DNA from: Phyllostachys edulis
Lineage: Eukaryota > Streptophyta > Magnoliopsida > Poales > Poaceae
Assembly (NCBI GenBank): GCA_036346405.1
Contig: CM070562.1
Coordinates: forward strand, 110,582,412 to 110,646,411
Direction of reading: 5' to 3'
Length of the DNA stretch: 64,000 nt
Shown: positions 44,116 to 54,877 of the stretch, piece after piece
How the letters are laid out: every line of letters begins with the position of its first letter
How positions within the stretch are numbered: the first letter of the stretch is position 1
The notes under the pieces: model-generated
The model's database searches: none
What the model was told of the DNA's origin: nothing
The model's input: only the letters and a program-made list of their open reading frames with translations
Position numbers and translations under genes: made by a program

Positions 44116-45100
44116 ATTTCTTCAGAAGCTCACAGCCACGTGTGATGCCAATTTTGTTTTTATCTGTTAAAGCAAGAGAAGATAACTACAATTTCTGCTT
44201 TTATTCTTTCATGAGAAACCTAATATTTTTGTGCGTCTGTTTGCTGAGTGTAATTTCATACTCGTCCTTGCTTTATTTAATTTCTGCAGCCTTCAACAGT
44301 ATTAACCCTGATGCCGAATCCATGTCGGAGCATGAAGACGAGCAGTAGGCCTAGAACGGCAGGGACGGGAAAATAAATAAAAGACACTCTAGTTTAGCTG
44401 CTCAATCTACTTACAATATACTTCTGTATCACCAATGTAACGAATAAAGATATCATATTTTGAACCACCTCTTGATGAATTTGTGTCTTTTTTTATTCCA
44501 TACATTTTTTAATGGCAATCTTTCTATATAAAAGCTTGCGAACTCTGAGTCCAACCAGAGTGTCCACGTCGGCATTTTTTCTAGAGCCGTTCGATGCTGC
44601 GCCTTTCATCCTCACCCGTCTGATCGGTTCGGTGCTGGCCACGCGTACAGGCAAAAGGGGGCCTTCTAGATCCCTCCGCCGCTTCGCCCTCTCCCTCCCC
44701 GAAGCACCCCGCCGCCGTTTCTGACCTCGCCCTCCATCCCCGCGATCCTCCTCGGCTCCTCGCCCGCTTCCCCTCATGTCCCTCCTCCCCACACATACCC
44801 ACAGCCAAAGCACTGCACCACCGCTTCCGACCTCGCCTCCCTCGTCGCCATCCTACCCACATCACCTCATCTCCCCCCTCCGAACGCGCCTCCCCTTCTT
44901 CACCGCCTGTAGAGCTCCGCCTCGGACCTCGAGGAGGACGGCTCCACGGGGCCGAGATCTCTTCCGCCGCCATTCCCAGACGGGCGCTCATGAGATCCAC
45001 ACGCAGGTCGACGCCCTACACCACGCCGCTGCCAAGCGCGCCACCCACATCCTCGCCGAGCTTGCCAAAAAGGTGACCTCCCCACCCACCCCACGCCCAC
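44116..45100. other. Possible remnant of an unidentified gene with a TATA box
   Basis: TATATAAAAGC at about 44525 precedes a GC-rich stretch. At 44990-45070 a short plausible exon reads HEIHTQVDALHHAAAKRATH then ILAELAKK before a GT donor. A segment on the far side of the inserted element (47230-47390, with EINTSVREAGDRF and WSSHFIKHMF) may belong to the same or another gene and faintly resembles the start of WEB-family proteins. I cannot support a full model. Confidence 0.3.
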
Positions 45101-45106
45101 CGCACC

Positions 45107-45735
45107 TCCATTCCCCGATTTCTTCTGGCGCCACCTCTCCCCGCTCCCCAGCCTAGCCTCCGGTCGCCTCTTCTTGGCCCCTGCGCCCCTCGTCGGCCTG
45201 GCGCCCTCCTCTTGGTCGCGCCACCCCTAGCCCAGCGTCGCCACCTTCTATTTCCTCTCCAAGACCCCAACTCCATTCCCCGATTTCTTCAAGGCCGCCT
45301 CCCCGCCTCCCCACTTAGCCTCCGCTTGCCTCTTCTTGGCCCTCAGACCTCGTCGGCCTGTCGCCCTCCTCTTAGCCGTGCCTCCCCTAGCCCAGCGTCG
45401 TCGCCTTCTATTTCCTCTCCAAGACCCCAACTCCATTCCCTAATTTCTTCTGGCATCGCCTCTCCCCGCTCCCCAGCCTGGCCTCCGGTAGCCTCTTCTT
45501 GGCCCCTACGCCCCTACGCCCCTCGCCGGCCTGTCGCCCTCCTCTTGGCCGCGCCTCTCCTAGCCCAGCGCCGCCACCTTCTATTTCCTCTCCAAGACCC
45601 CAACTCCATTCCCCGATTTCTTCAAGGCCGCCTCTCCGCCTCCTCACTGGTCTCCGGTCGCCTCTTCTTGGCCTCAAGGCTCGCCTCTGTCGCCCTTCTC
45701 TTGGCCGCCTCTCCTAGCCAGCGCCACACCTCCTC
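45107..45735 (+). repeat. GC-rich tandem array of about 165-bp units
   Basis: The block TTCTATTTCCTCTCCAAGAC with CCCCAACTCCATTCCC and TTTCTTC recurs at about 45246, 45407 and 45578, with the related CCTCCATTCCCCGATTTCTT at about 45100. Gaps are about 160-170 bp. Long frames across it on both strands are repeat artefacts. Confidence 0.88.
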
Positions 45736-45743
45736 ATGAAGTC

Positions 45744-47222
45744 AGAGGATCAAGGATAACCGACTAGAGGGGGTGAATAGGAGGTTTTAAACTTTTTGGC
45801 AAATTAACAAGTTTATTCAATTATTTACTTAGACTAAACAAGATATGATTCTAGCTAAGCAATTTATCACAATAGACAAGCTAGAATTATAAGTCTGAAA
45901 TGTAAAGACTAGAAATAACCACAATGACACAAGGAAGTTTTTCCTGTGGTATCAAGACTTGCTTGGTCTTCACTAATCCACGTTGAGGAGCTTGATCAAT
46001 TCAAGCCGCTCCACTAATTAAGCCTTTCCTCGATCACTAGAGGTAGCTCTTCTCCTCTCCTGGATAGGCGAGCTCCAACCTTCATAAATGTCCGGGCCTT
46101 CTCACAATCTCCTTTGAGAAGATCACCGAACCCAACTCCAAACCATCTAGGAGACAGCAATCTCCAAGAGTAATAGAGCAAGAATTCTTCACTTGAAAGC
46201 GCTCTTAATGCCACAATTTATCAAACACAATGAATGCTCTTGAAGAGACCTCAACTACCTTTGCAAATGGAAATGAATGCTCTCAAAGAGTAGGAAACAA
46301 TGCAAAGGGCTCAAGAGATGTTAAATGAGGCTCAACACCCTTTCTAGTGGCAGTGGGGGAGGTATTTATAGCCTCCACCCACTCCACTAGCCGTTGGACA
46401 CGAAATTCTCAATTTTTCAGTGAGCCCGGTCCACCACAGCAAAGGTGCGGTCAGTCCGGCCTCAGTTGTAACGGTCGACTGTTACGCATTTAATGCACTG
46501 AAAAAGAGCCGTTCTGAGAGGGTCCGGTCACCGCAGCAAGAACGCGGTCATCCGCCTCTGAAAAATGGATTTCGTTTAGGAACACTGGAAAAAGTGACCG
46601 CATCCTGCACTGGTGCGGTCGATCCGACAAAGACTGCGCATCGGTCCGCTGGCATTTTTCATCAAAACCTTCTCTGAAAAAAGTGACCGCCCCTGCACTG
46701 GTGCGGTCATCCGCAAAAATGCCGTCGGTCGATCCGGGCGAGGATTTAAGCAAAACCGAAAACAAAGACTCATCGAAAATGTTGACCGCCGTTTTGGTCC
46801 TAAGAATGCGGTCGATCCGCCAGCTTAAGCGTCGGTCATCCGGCCTCAATAGAAAAACAAGAATTTAACTTGAGGCAAAAACCAAGAGCAAAACCAAGAT
46901 TAAACCAATTAAGATTGGAGCGGCTTGTGGCATTGTTCACTTTCAAGGTACTCAATTTTTGCACCCTCTTAATAGTACTACCGTCTAGCCTATAATCCGT
47001 CTTCCAACCAATTCGCTTAAGACCGGTAAAATGAAAAAGATCCTAGACTATTGTACCTTGCCTTTGAGTCAAAAGATCTTCATGTAAACCTTTCAAGTGC
47101 GATTTAGGTCATCAAGAACGCTGATGGGACTTAACCTTGTACATTCTCAATAAATACGTTAATCCCATATTCACATATTGTCATTAATTACCAAAACAAT
47201 TTTTAGGGGCCTAGATGCTTTC
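45744..47222. mobile_element. Unclassified 1.5-kb element, copy 1
   Basis: Begins AGGATCAAGGATAACCGACT and ends GGGGCCTAGATGCTTTC, sharing both ends and many internal blocks with the copy at 54878-56575 (for example ACAAGGAAGTTTTTCC-like and TTAATCCCATATTCACATAT). The interior is full of short GGTGCGGTC / GACCGC alternations. It encodes no protein. The terminal inverted and direct repeats needed for classification are absent, and the target duplication of this copy is unclear. Confidence 0.7.
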
Positions 47223-47441
47223 AGAGTCCCATGAACGGCAAGTCACAAGGCCTAGCTCCACCTGCCGGCAGCGCGTCTGGTGGGGACAGGTCGGAGATCA
47301 ACACGTCGGTGCGCGAGGCCGGCGACCGCTTCGACGGCGGAGACGCTTGGAGCTCCCACTTCATCAAACACATGTTCATGCCCCAAAAGGTGAAGGCTGA
47401 AACTCCCGTTCAGTTAAGTTTAGTTGACTGATTTTCAATTG

Positions 47442-48152
47442 GCTATCAAAAGTTGAAAAGGAAAAAATTGTGATCTTTCGGGTTGAGTGAAATTCTTGGA
47501 TGTGAATTACAGTTAGAACAGAGCCAAGCTTATGATTATTAACTTCTGTAAATGGAAATCCTTTTGCCTGTTATTATAGATAGGTATTAAGTTGGATCTT
47601 GGATGGTTATCAAGGCTACCTGCTTTTATTTCCATTTGTTACTGTTATTTATGTGAAAGCTTCATAAGATAGTGGATCGATTGGATGCAAAAAAAATGAT
47701 CTTATTAGTTCAGTTGCTTCTATTGGAAAAGGTGCATTGCCAATTTAACTTGTTGATCTTCTTTGAAGCAGATTGTGGACTACTATGTTCTGGGCAAGTG
47801 GCTATCAAAAGTTGAAAAGGAAAGAATTGTGATCTTTCGGGTTGAGTGAAATTCTTGGATGTGAATTGCAGTTAGAACAGAGCCAAGCTTATGATCATTA
47901 ACTTCTGTAAATGGAAATCCTTTTGCCTGTTATTATAGATAGGTATTAAGTTGGATCTTGGACGGTTATCAAGGCTACCTGCTTTTATTTCCATTTGTTA
48001 CTGTTATTTATGTGAAAGCTTCATAAGATAGTAGATCGTTGGATGCAAAAAAAAATGATCTTATTAGTTCAGTTGCTTCTATTGGAAAAGGTGCATTGCC
48101 AATTTAACTTGTTGATCTTCTTTGGAGCAGATTATGGACTACAATGTTCTGG
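47442..48152 (+). repeat. Tandem duplication of about 355 bp in the FPPS pseudogene
   Basis: Copy 1 (47442-47797) and copy 2 (47801-48155) match closely from TGGCTATCAAAAGTTGAAAA to GACTACTATGTTCTGGG / GACTACAATGTTCTGGG. Each copy ends in a short exon encoding DYxVLG. Confidence 0.93.
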
Positions 48153-49565
48153 GAGGTGAGGAGATGAATTTAACTTGAAGTGGTTTTTTAGGTATATGAA
48201 AAGCTAATCAGATTTTTGATTCATTGTTTTTGCTAATGATAAGAAAGTGTAACCATGGGTTGTCTGTGGTTGATAGCTATAAGCTGTTGAAAGGTGCCGA
48301 TGTTCTGGGTGAGAACATGTTTCTTGCATGTACTCTTGGTGCATTGAATGGGTAATGTTTTCTCCTCAGTGTTGTTTTGAATAATGGCTGTAAAGCAACC
48401 AGAATTGCTCCTCGGAGCTTGATGTTGTCTGTGCAGCTTCAAGCTTTCTTTCTTGTGTTTGATGGTATCATGGCTGACTCCCACACTCGACATGGCCAGC
48501 ATTGTTGGTTTAGGGTGCCTCAGGTTGGTCAGGCCGAAATTATCCTCTCTGACAACAATGTTTATCTATTTATTTGTAAGTTACTTTTTTTGGTTAAGTA
48601 AAATCGTTTGGGAACACTTTGTAGTAATTTTTTTTCACTTGTTACCTATGAAGCTTATCCTTAACACTACCCTTTGTTACACAATAGGTTGGCCTCATTG
48701 CTGTAAATGATGGGATTATCCTTTGCAATCGTATTTCACAAATCCTTTGTCTTCACTTTAAGGGAAAACCTTACTACGCTGATCTCCTTGATTTATTCAA
48801 TGAGGTGAGTATATATTCTGATATACAAAAATGTGCAGTCTGAACTTACAGATTATTACAGTAATCGATTATCTTGTCTTGTTTTTCTAGGTTTAGTTTA
48901 AGACGACTTCAGTCAATTGCTGGACCTCATCACAACTCATGAGGGAGAAAAAGATCTTACAAAATATAACGTAGCAGTGTAAGTTAATATTGTATTAACT
49001 TTGAAAAAAACTTCTTTTGCATGCTTTATAGTGTCTATTTTTAGCAAGTAGTCTTTTCCTATTTTTGTTGCCTATAACTCTAGCACGAATTGTTTTTATC
49101 TCATATATTTTTGGTAGTTCTGATTTGGGACTTGATTTTAAACATTTGATATATTTTCAACCATCACCGCATTGTTCAATACAAGACAACCTACTATTCG
49201 TTTTATCTGTCGGTAAAGTTAACATTCTATTTTCGTATCTTATTTTTATATATTCTCGTTTTGGTAGTTAAAACTAGAGGGAGGCTATGCTAATATGATT
49301 CTTTATCAAAGGTTGCATGCGCACTGCTGCTCTCTGGTGATAATTTGGACAAATATGGTGCTGTAGAGAACATCCTTGTTGAGATGGGAATATACTTTCA
49401 AGTCCAGGTAACTGCTATTTCTGCTACACATAACAATACGGAGCATTTGGCTGCAACAAGAATTAGTGTACTTAGCATTAATATGACTGTTTTTTTTTCA
49501 GGATGATTATCTGTCTCGTGCTTTCACGCTGCCTGCTATTGCCATGTACATGTTCCTGCTGAAGC
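47772..49565 (+). pseudogene. Farnesyl diphosphate synthase (FPPS) pseudogene
   Basis: FPPS makes C15 farnesyl diphosphate from IPP and DMAPP. Plus-strand exon remnants in family order are: DYNVLG (48131-48155, duplicated at 47772-47797), GLSVVDSYKLLKGADVLG (about 48258), QAFFLVFDGIMADSHTRHGQ (48437-48533), VGLIAVNDGIILCNRISQIL with FKGKPYYADLLDLFNE (48688-48804), a damaged exon near 48893-48979 with a TAG and a frameshift, VACALLLSGDNLDKYGAVEN (about 49311-49408), and DDYLS (49502). The first Asp-rich motif is D-G-I-M-A instead of D-D-x-x-D, and the second is DDYLS instead of DDYLD. Introns are retained, so it arose by DNA duplication and not by retroposition. The N-terminal and last third are missing. 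Confidence 0.92.
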
Positions 49566-50626
49566 GAAAAAAGTTATAAGCACACTGCATTCATCTCTGA
49601 TGCCTTACCAACCATGCAGATTCATTCTTGGTATGTTGTTATATAGTTGTGTCTCTACGAATAACTGTAATTGGTTCTCAATAGGGCTTAAGATATGCTT
49701 AACGTTGATGCGAACTGCTGAGTAGGATTTAAGACTGCTCCTACTAGTAGAAATGGTTGACTATGGAATCTTTGTACTGTATAATTATTCTTACTGATGA
49801 GACACTGATTTCCTTTCGATCTGATAATTTATCTACATTGTATTCGTTGTCATTTTGTTCCATCTCACTTAGACTTGGTTAATATAGTTTTGTTGCCCTC
49901 TATTACTGTACTGTACATTATAGTGTAGTAAGGATGAGAGCCAAAAAAATTTTGATTCTGCATTTTTAAGAGCTTGTCATATACTCATATCTATAAAATG
50001 AAACAAATGAACACACTACCTCATCTTGATATATATATTTCCTGTCCTATCGACTCTAGAATGGCATAAACACATTGCCCTTACCAATGGTTTGTTTGGT
50101 CCTAATCACAATCCCGTGTCTTCGATTCCGCGCGCTAAGGCACGCGAGGGTTTCTTGTACGATACAATCCGCTACGATTTGGAATGTCATCTTTGGAAAG
50201 CTTGCAACCTTCGTCCACTGATATTGCTTGGATTATGGAACGATAAGCACATCTGCTAACCTTCCTATTTTGATGACCGTAACAAGTTAGTTACATATCT
50301 AATATTCCATTCTATTTTTAAGTTAGTATCTGTCCCACGACTTAAATATCTTCCTATAGTTACCTCTCGCTGTAGACCATCGGATTACAGCTGATGAACG
50401 GTCCTCGTCGTATAACATCTCGAGAGCAATGCTCTTTTGCACCAATGAGATTGAACACTTGCAAACTGACAGGTGAATCTGGCATAGTAGCTGGAATTCA
50501 CGAAGCCCATTTTTGTTTCTAGTGTTATGATGTTTTTTTCCTTGTAGCCTTGTACACAAAGACACAATGGTCTACAGTCCACTCGTATTTTCTGCCATTG
50601 TATCCATTTTTCTGGTGTGGCTAGCT
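49566..50626. other. Sequence between FPPS pseudogene and MULE-2, nothing firm
   Basis: No domain, RNA or repeat was recognised. The last part, up to the target duplication at 50617-50626, should be the original upstream region of the gene at 63.07 kb before MULE-2 inserted. Confidence 0.4.
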
Positions 50627-51519
50627 GAATTTTTTACGGATACGACGTTTTTTTTATTTCGTATTTGCGGATTTGATCACGCCGCAGACGTATTTGCAGA
50701 AATAGCAGTACTGGCGGACGGTGGCCGTACGCCAACGTCGCCGCCGCGACGCGTGGCCGGCACCGGAGGCCACCCCAGCCACGTCAACCACCGGCGCAGC
50801 CAGCCCCCCTTTGGTGTATGGCCACCATGCGCCGGCCATTAAGGGGGTTAATTAGTTAGGGTTAGTTTTAATAGGTTAGTTAGGTTTTTTTTAATTTTTA
50901 GGCTAAAATTTAGAGGAATTTTAAAATATAGCAAATGAGTCCAAAAAAATAAGAAATTTTTTGTGGAGCCTCTCAACACTGTGTACTTGTTTGTGTAAAT
51001 TTTTCATAATTTTATTCATTCAAAATTGTTGTCGCTATTTCGTATAAGTGTCATGTTCGTATGAATCAATAAACGTAGAAAATGAGCTCAAAAAATTATG
51101 AATTTTATTTTGAAGGGTTCTCACGTAGTGGACTTGATTGTGTAATATTTTAGCAATTTTATATGTGTTATGGTATTATCTCAAAATTTAGGATTTAGGT
51201 CATAAAATTTCGATTTTAGGTTTCGAAATTAGGGTTTCATGATTTCATGTGACTTGAATGTATAAAAAAGCTACATTGCAACTCCATTGGAGATGTCGAT
51301 ATACAATATGGCGCTGGAGTACACACGTAACAACCAAAATACGCGTACAAATATAGTAAAACAAAATATAAATACAAATATACCGAAACATAATCGCATA
51401 ACACGGGATATACCAAAGTCTAGATAAGCTTGTGTATGAACTGGGATGAAGGAGGAGGGGTATTATCACATGTAACTCGATTAAATAGGATAATCTTTGT
51501 TTATTTATCGGTTTAGTGT
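50627..51519 (+). repeat. MULE-2 left long terminal inverted repeat
   Basis: Pairs with 62143-62964. It contains TTAGGG-like units (TTAGTTAGGGTTAG) and the AATTTTAAAATATAGCAAAT subterminal motif also present in MULE-3. Confidence 0.9.
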
Positions 51520-51787
51520 GGATGATGTTCTTTAATAATGTATTGTACGACAGGCTAGATAAGGTTGTGCATGAACCAACTGAGGGAAATACGTGGCATG
51601 CAGATCATATAACAATATACCGTAACCTCCGACTCGTGTGCGTTTCGAAGGCTACGGTACATCGTTATATGATCTGCACGCCACACATTTTCCTCAGTTG
51701 GTTCATGCACAATCTTATGTAGCATGTGGTACAATACAGATCATCCATGGCAAACTGATAATTTGACAAAGAGTGTCCTATTTAATG
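51479..51787. repeat. Long hairpin at the inner edge of the MULE-2 left arm
   Basis: Arms 51540-51626 and 51651-51737 are inverted copies (about 88 percent by eye). Examples are GTTGTGCATGAACCAACTGA against its inverse at 51697-51716, and CAGATCATATAAC. The loop is about 24 nt. Weaker pairing (TTAAATAGGATAATCTTTG) extends the structure to about 51479-51787. It contains no coding sequence. Confidence 0.88.
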
Positions 51788-51839
51788 ATGTGTGCAACTA
51801 GTCTCCGCGGCGCCATAGCGAGTGCCCTTATCTCGGGGC

Positions 51840-52365
51840 TGCCCACGGTGGCGGTGAGTGTAGAAGTTGTACATGTCCTACGATATCATGATGTAAGTGG
51901 ATGGTACAATAAGAAATGTAACAATGATGCAAATTGTATATAACTCACGTCTTCGATACGGAGTGCACCCGGTCAGCCTGATACGCTTCGACGTCGGCCG
52001 GTCTCGGTTGAAGGAGCCTTCCCCTTCCTCCTATCGCCGGACTCTCCACGTCGGGCGGGTTGGTGTGTCGAAGTCGTCCATGTCCTGCGATTCCATGATG
52101 TAAGTGCATCGTACAGTGAAAATCGTAACAAGAATGTAAATTCTTTATAACTCACGCCCTCGATATGGATTACGCCCGGGCCACCGGATATGCTATGGCG
52201 GCCGGGCTCAGCCGCATGAGCCTTTCCCTTCCCCTTGTTGCGAGACTCTCCACGTCGGACTAGTATGTCGAAGTCGTCCATATCCTACGATTCTATGATG
52301 TAAGTACACCGTACAGTGAAAAACGTAACAAGGATGTAAATTCTTCATAACTCACGTCGTCGATA
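51840..52365 (-). repeat. Three tandem copies of the 200-bp exon-intron unit (MULE-2)
   Basis: GTCGAAGTCGTCCATGTCCT-like phrases recur at about 51864, 52065 and 52265. The coding repeat starts DMDDFDILVRRGESRNKGKG. The spacing and exon edges match MULE-1 exactly. Confidence 0.83.
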
Positions 52366-52914
52366 TAGATTACGCCCGGGCGAATACTGGGCTCCTTCGG
52401 TGCCTCATCAACAGGGTCCGGTACGTAAGGTTTCCACCGCATGAAGGTCTCAGCCCGCATTGAGTAGTTCAACATGTACTTCTGCTGGATAAATGCTATG
52501 TCTTACATCTCTGGACTGTCGATCCACTGGAAGAAGTGACAGCACATCTCGGGCTGCCATTACGTGGGGATAAAGTTAAAAATTTAAGGAATTCAACATA
52601 GGGAGAGAAAAATCGATGCGTGCGAAAGAAACACTTACGAGGTAGTGCCCGCATGTGTAGTACGCCCGGGCGGCGGTGTCTGGGTGTGTGGACTGAATGA
52701 TCTCTGCTGGCTCGCCACACACACACTGCAGAATCAGAAAATGTGGTGGTATTCGAGCATCTTTCATTGAAAAATCTGGGTATTGTAGATGTTTCCTCTT
52801 CTGCGCAAGCCACTTGCACTTTTGTAACATCCTCATGTAGAAGTTTGCCGAATAGTCCATAGCTGGATATCGTAGAATTTTGCCCTGTACATAACAAACA
52901 AGGTGAAAAAACAT
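51840..52914 (-). pseudogene. GRF-like zinc-finger gene of MULE-2 with tandem tail exons
   Basis: Minus strand, homologous to GRF-1 of MULE-1. Exon 1 (to a donor at about 52637) includes MDYSANFYMRMLQKCKWLAQ, CVCGEPAEIIQSTHPDT and AARAYYTCGHYL, fully open. Exon 2 includes PEMCCHFFQWIDSPEM, then an in-frame TAA, then IAFIQQKYMLNYSMRAETFM and GVIYIDD, ending at 52359. Three copies of the symmetric exon follow (52.3-51.84 kb); the second has a frame change. Cys and aromatic spacing fits a GRF-type single-stranded-nucleic-acid-binding finger; the role in the element is unknown. It lies directly downstream of the transposase. Confidence 0.72.
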
Positions 52915-52918
52915 TACA

Positions 52919-54183
52919 TTACGACACTGAATGACGACCGAACGAGCTGGATCTGTTGGGACAATCCTTCATTGAGTGTTTAGGGGTCTTGCATATCCTG
53001 CACTTGATTGTGCGGCTAATACTGGTACGTTGACTAGCATCCATGTCATTCCAGAAGCGCCGCGTCTGCCGTCGCCCCTTCCTTATTCTATTTAAGTTCC
53101 TGTTGGGGCCCCATTGCACCATGTCCGGCCAAAGATCCTTGTAGTTCATTTCCAAGCCGTACGAGTGAAACTCTCCACTCCATGTACCGAATAGGTGCTG
53201 CATGTCATGGTACTCGGAGATGTACGGCGTAGACATCTGCCTCATTTGCGCACAAGCCTTGTACACATGCGAGCATGGCTTGTGGAGGAGCTTCGGCTTG
53301 TTGCAGGTACATGTCGCCACATCACCCAGGGTGCATGCATGTTTCCTTTCCCTCCTGGCATGACTATTGACGTATTTCTATCGAAGCCTGATCTCGTACT
53401 TCCGCCTGAGGCCGTCGATCACCCAGATGTCATGCATTTGGGCTTTCTCCATCTTCCGGTCCATGTGCCTCTACATGTTCTCAGACCACTGCTTGCCTTC
53501 GTCCATCTGTCGCTTGGCTGCAGTGGCTCTATTGACGAAATAACCGACAGTACGAGTCCATGTCTCCTGGACGATCGCGGTGATAGGGATGCACCGCACA
53601 CCTTTGAGGACGCTGTTGTAGACCTTGGATATGTTGGTCGTCATAATCTCGTACCTCGCACCGTCTATGTCATAGAGGAGGGACCATTTCTCCAATTCAG
53701 AAGTGTGGCCATTAATCCACTCGGAGAAGCTTATGGCACTACTGAGTTACTCCCTCTCCGGAGTGGACTCCCTTGTATGCCTCGTAGTCCGGTGTTCGAG
53801 GTCTCTCCAAATAGACTCAAACTTCCATCTCTGGTTCTGCAGACACAATGCCTTGAATGTCTTCATGAGTTCCTGACCGCGGAACCGCGTAAACAAGTTA
53901 GATGCAAGATGCCTCATGCACCACCTGGATTTGCACGTCGTTCCACTAGTGAGATGGATTTCCACTAGTGAGATGGATCTGTCCCACGCTGCATGGTGTT
54001 GATTGCCGCCAACAACCCAGCATTGCGGTCTGTGATTAGGCAGACGTTGGGCTGGTCTCCCACCACCGCCCTCTTCACGTTCTCCAAGAACCATAGGAAG
54101 TTGGATGTGTTCTCGCTCTCCACAATGGCAAATACCATCAGGAGAAGCTGGTCATTCGCATCGACCACCACCGCGGTGAGGAT
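52919..54183 (-). pseudogene. MULE-2 transposase, catalytic and C-terminal part
   Basis: Minus strand, cut at 54183 by the LTR insertion. It reads ILTAVVVDANDQLLLMVFAI, LWFLENVKRAVVGDQPNVCL and ITDRNAGLLAAINTM (an Asp of the DDE set). Then come CMRHLASNLFTRFRGQE, WSLLYDIDGARYEIMTTN, the SWIM finger CTCNKPKLLHKPCSH, and a zinc knuckle CRICKTPKHSMKDC before the stop at 52919. Several frame changes occur between about 53.3 and 54.0 kb. A 19-bp local tandem duplication (CCACTAGTGAGATGGATTT) sits at about 53940-53977. Confidence 0.88.
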
Positions 54184-54529
54184 TGTAACACCCTGGTTTT
54201 TTAAGCCCGTTTGAAAAATTTCAAAGTAAAAACGAACCATTTGGTTTCGATGAGAGTTCAAAGCTTAACTTGAGAATTTCAGAATGGATTTCAATTGACT
54301 AAATCAAACTTCAACTAAAACTCTCTTTTGGTTTGTTGGGTTTGTTGGAGCTTTGGCGATCCCTCCCCTTCTATGCTTGTTTTGTCCTTCTCTGGCTTAG
54401 ACCTCCCCAGGCCTAAGTCTCCCCTCATAATCATTTGAGCCTCTTCTGTGTTCTTTGGAACCCTTCCCTACGTTCACTTGGACCTCCCTCGCGTCCGTTC
54501 AAGCCTTCCGCTTGGTTCAAACCTCCCTT

Positions 54530-54877
54530 TTGTTAGATCTGACCGTTAAGACCTCCTCTTTGGAGTTCTTAACCGTTCAGACCTCCCCTTTGTTAGATCT
54601 GACCGTTAAGACCTCCCCTTTGGAGATCTTAACCGTTAAGACCACCCCTTTGTTAGATCTGAACGTTAAGACCTCCCCTTTGGAGATCTTAACCGTTCAG
54701 ACCTCCCCTTTGTTAGATCTGACCGTTAAGACCTCCCCTTTGTTAGATCTGACCGTTAAGACCTCCCCTTTGTTAGATCTGACCATTAAGATCTCCCATT
54801 TGGAGATCTTAACCGTTCAGACCTCTCCTTTGTTAGATCTGACCGTTAAGACCTCCCCTTTGGAGATCTTAACCGTT
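54530..54877 (+). repeat. GACCTCC minisatellite (about 30-bp half-units, 60-bp higher unit)
   Basis: TTAGATCTGACCGTTAAG and GGAGATCTTAACCGTTCAG alternate with ACCTCCCCTTTG. About eleven half-units occur before the nested element interrupts the array. It resumes at 56576-56720 and fades into looser GGACCTCCT repeats. The period is a multiple of three, which creates an artefactual open frame. Confidence 0.93.

Noticed and set aside
44776..45739. Long Pro/Ser/Ala-rich and Gly/Arg-rich frames on both strands
   Set aside because: They come from a GC-rich tandem array and mirror each other on opposite strands; no domain is visible.
45744..47222. LTR retrotransposon or SINE assignment for the 1.5-kb element
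   Set aside because: No TG...CA long direct repeats, no primer-binding site, no poly(A) tail or pol III boxes were found; left unclassified.
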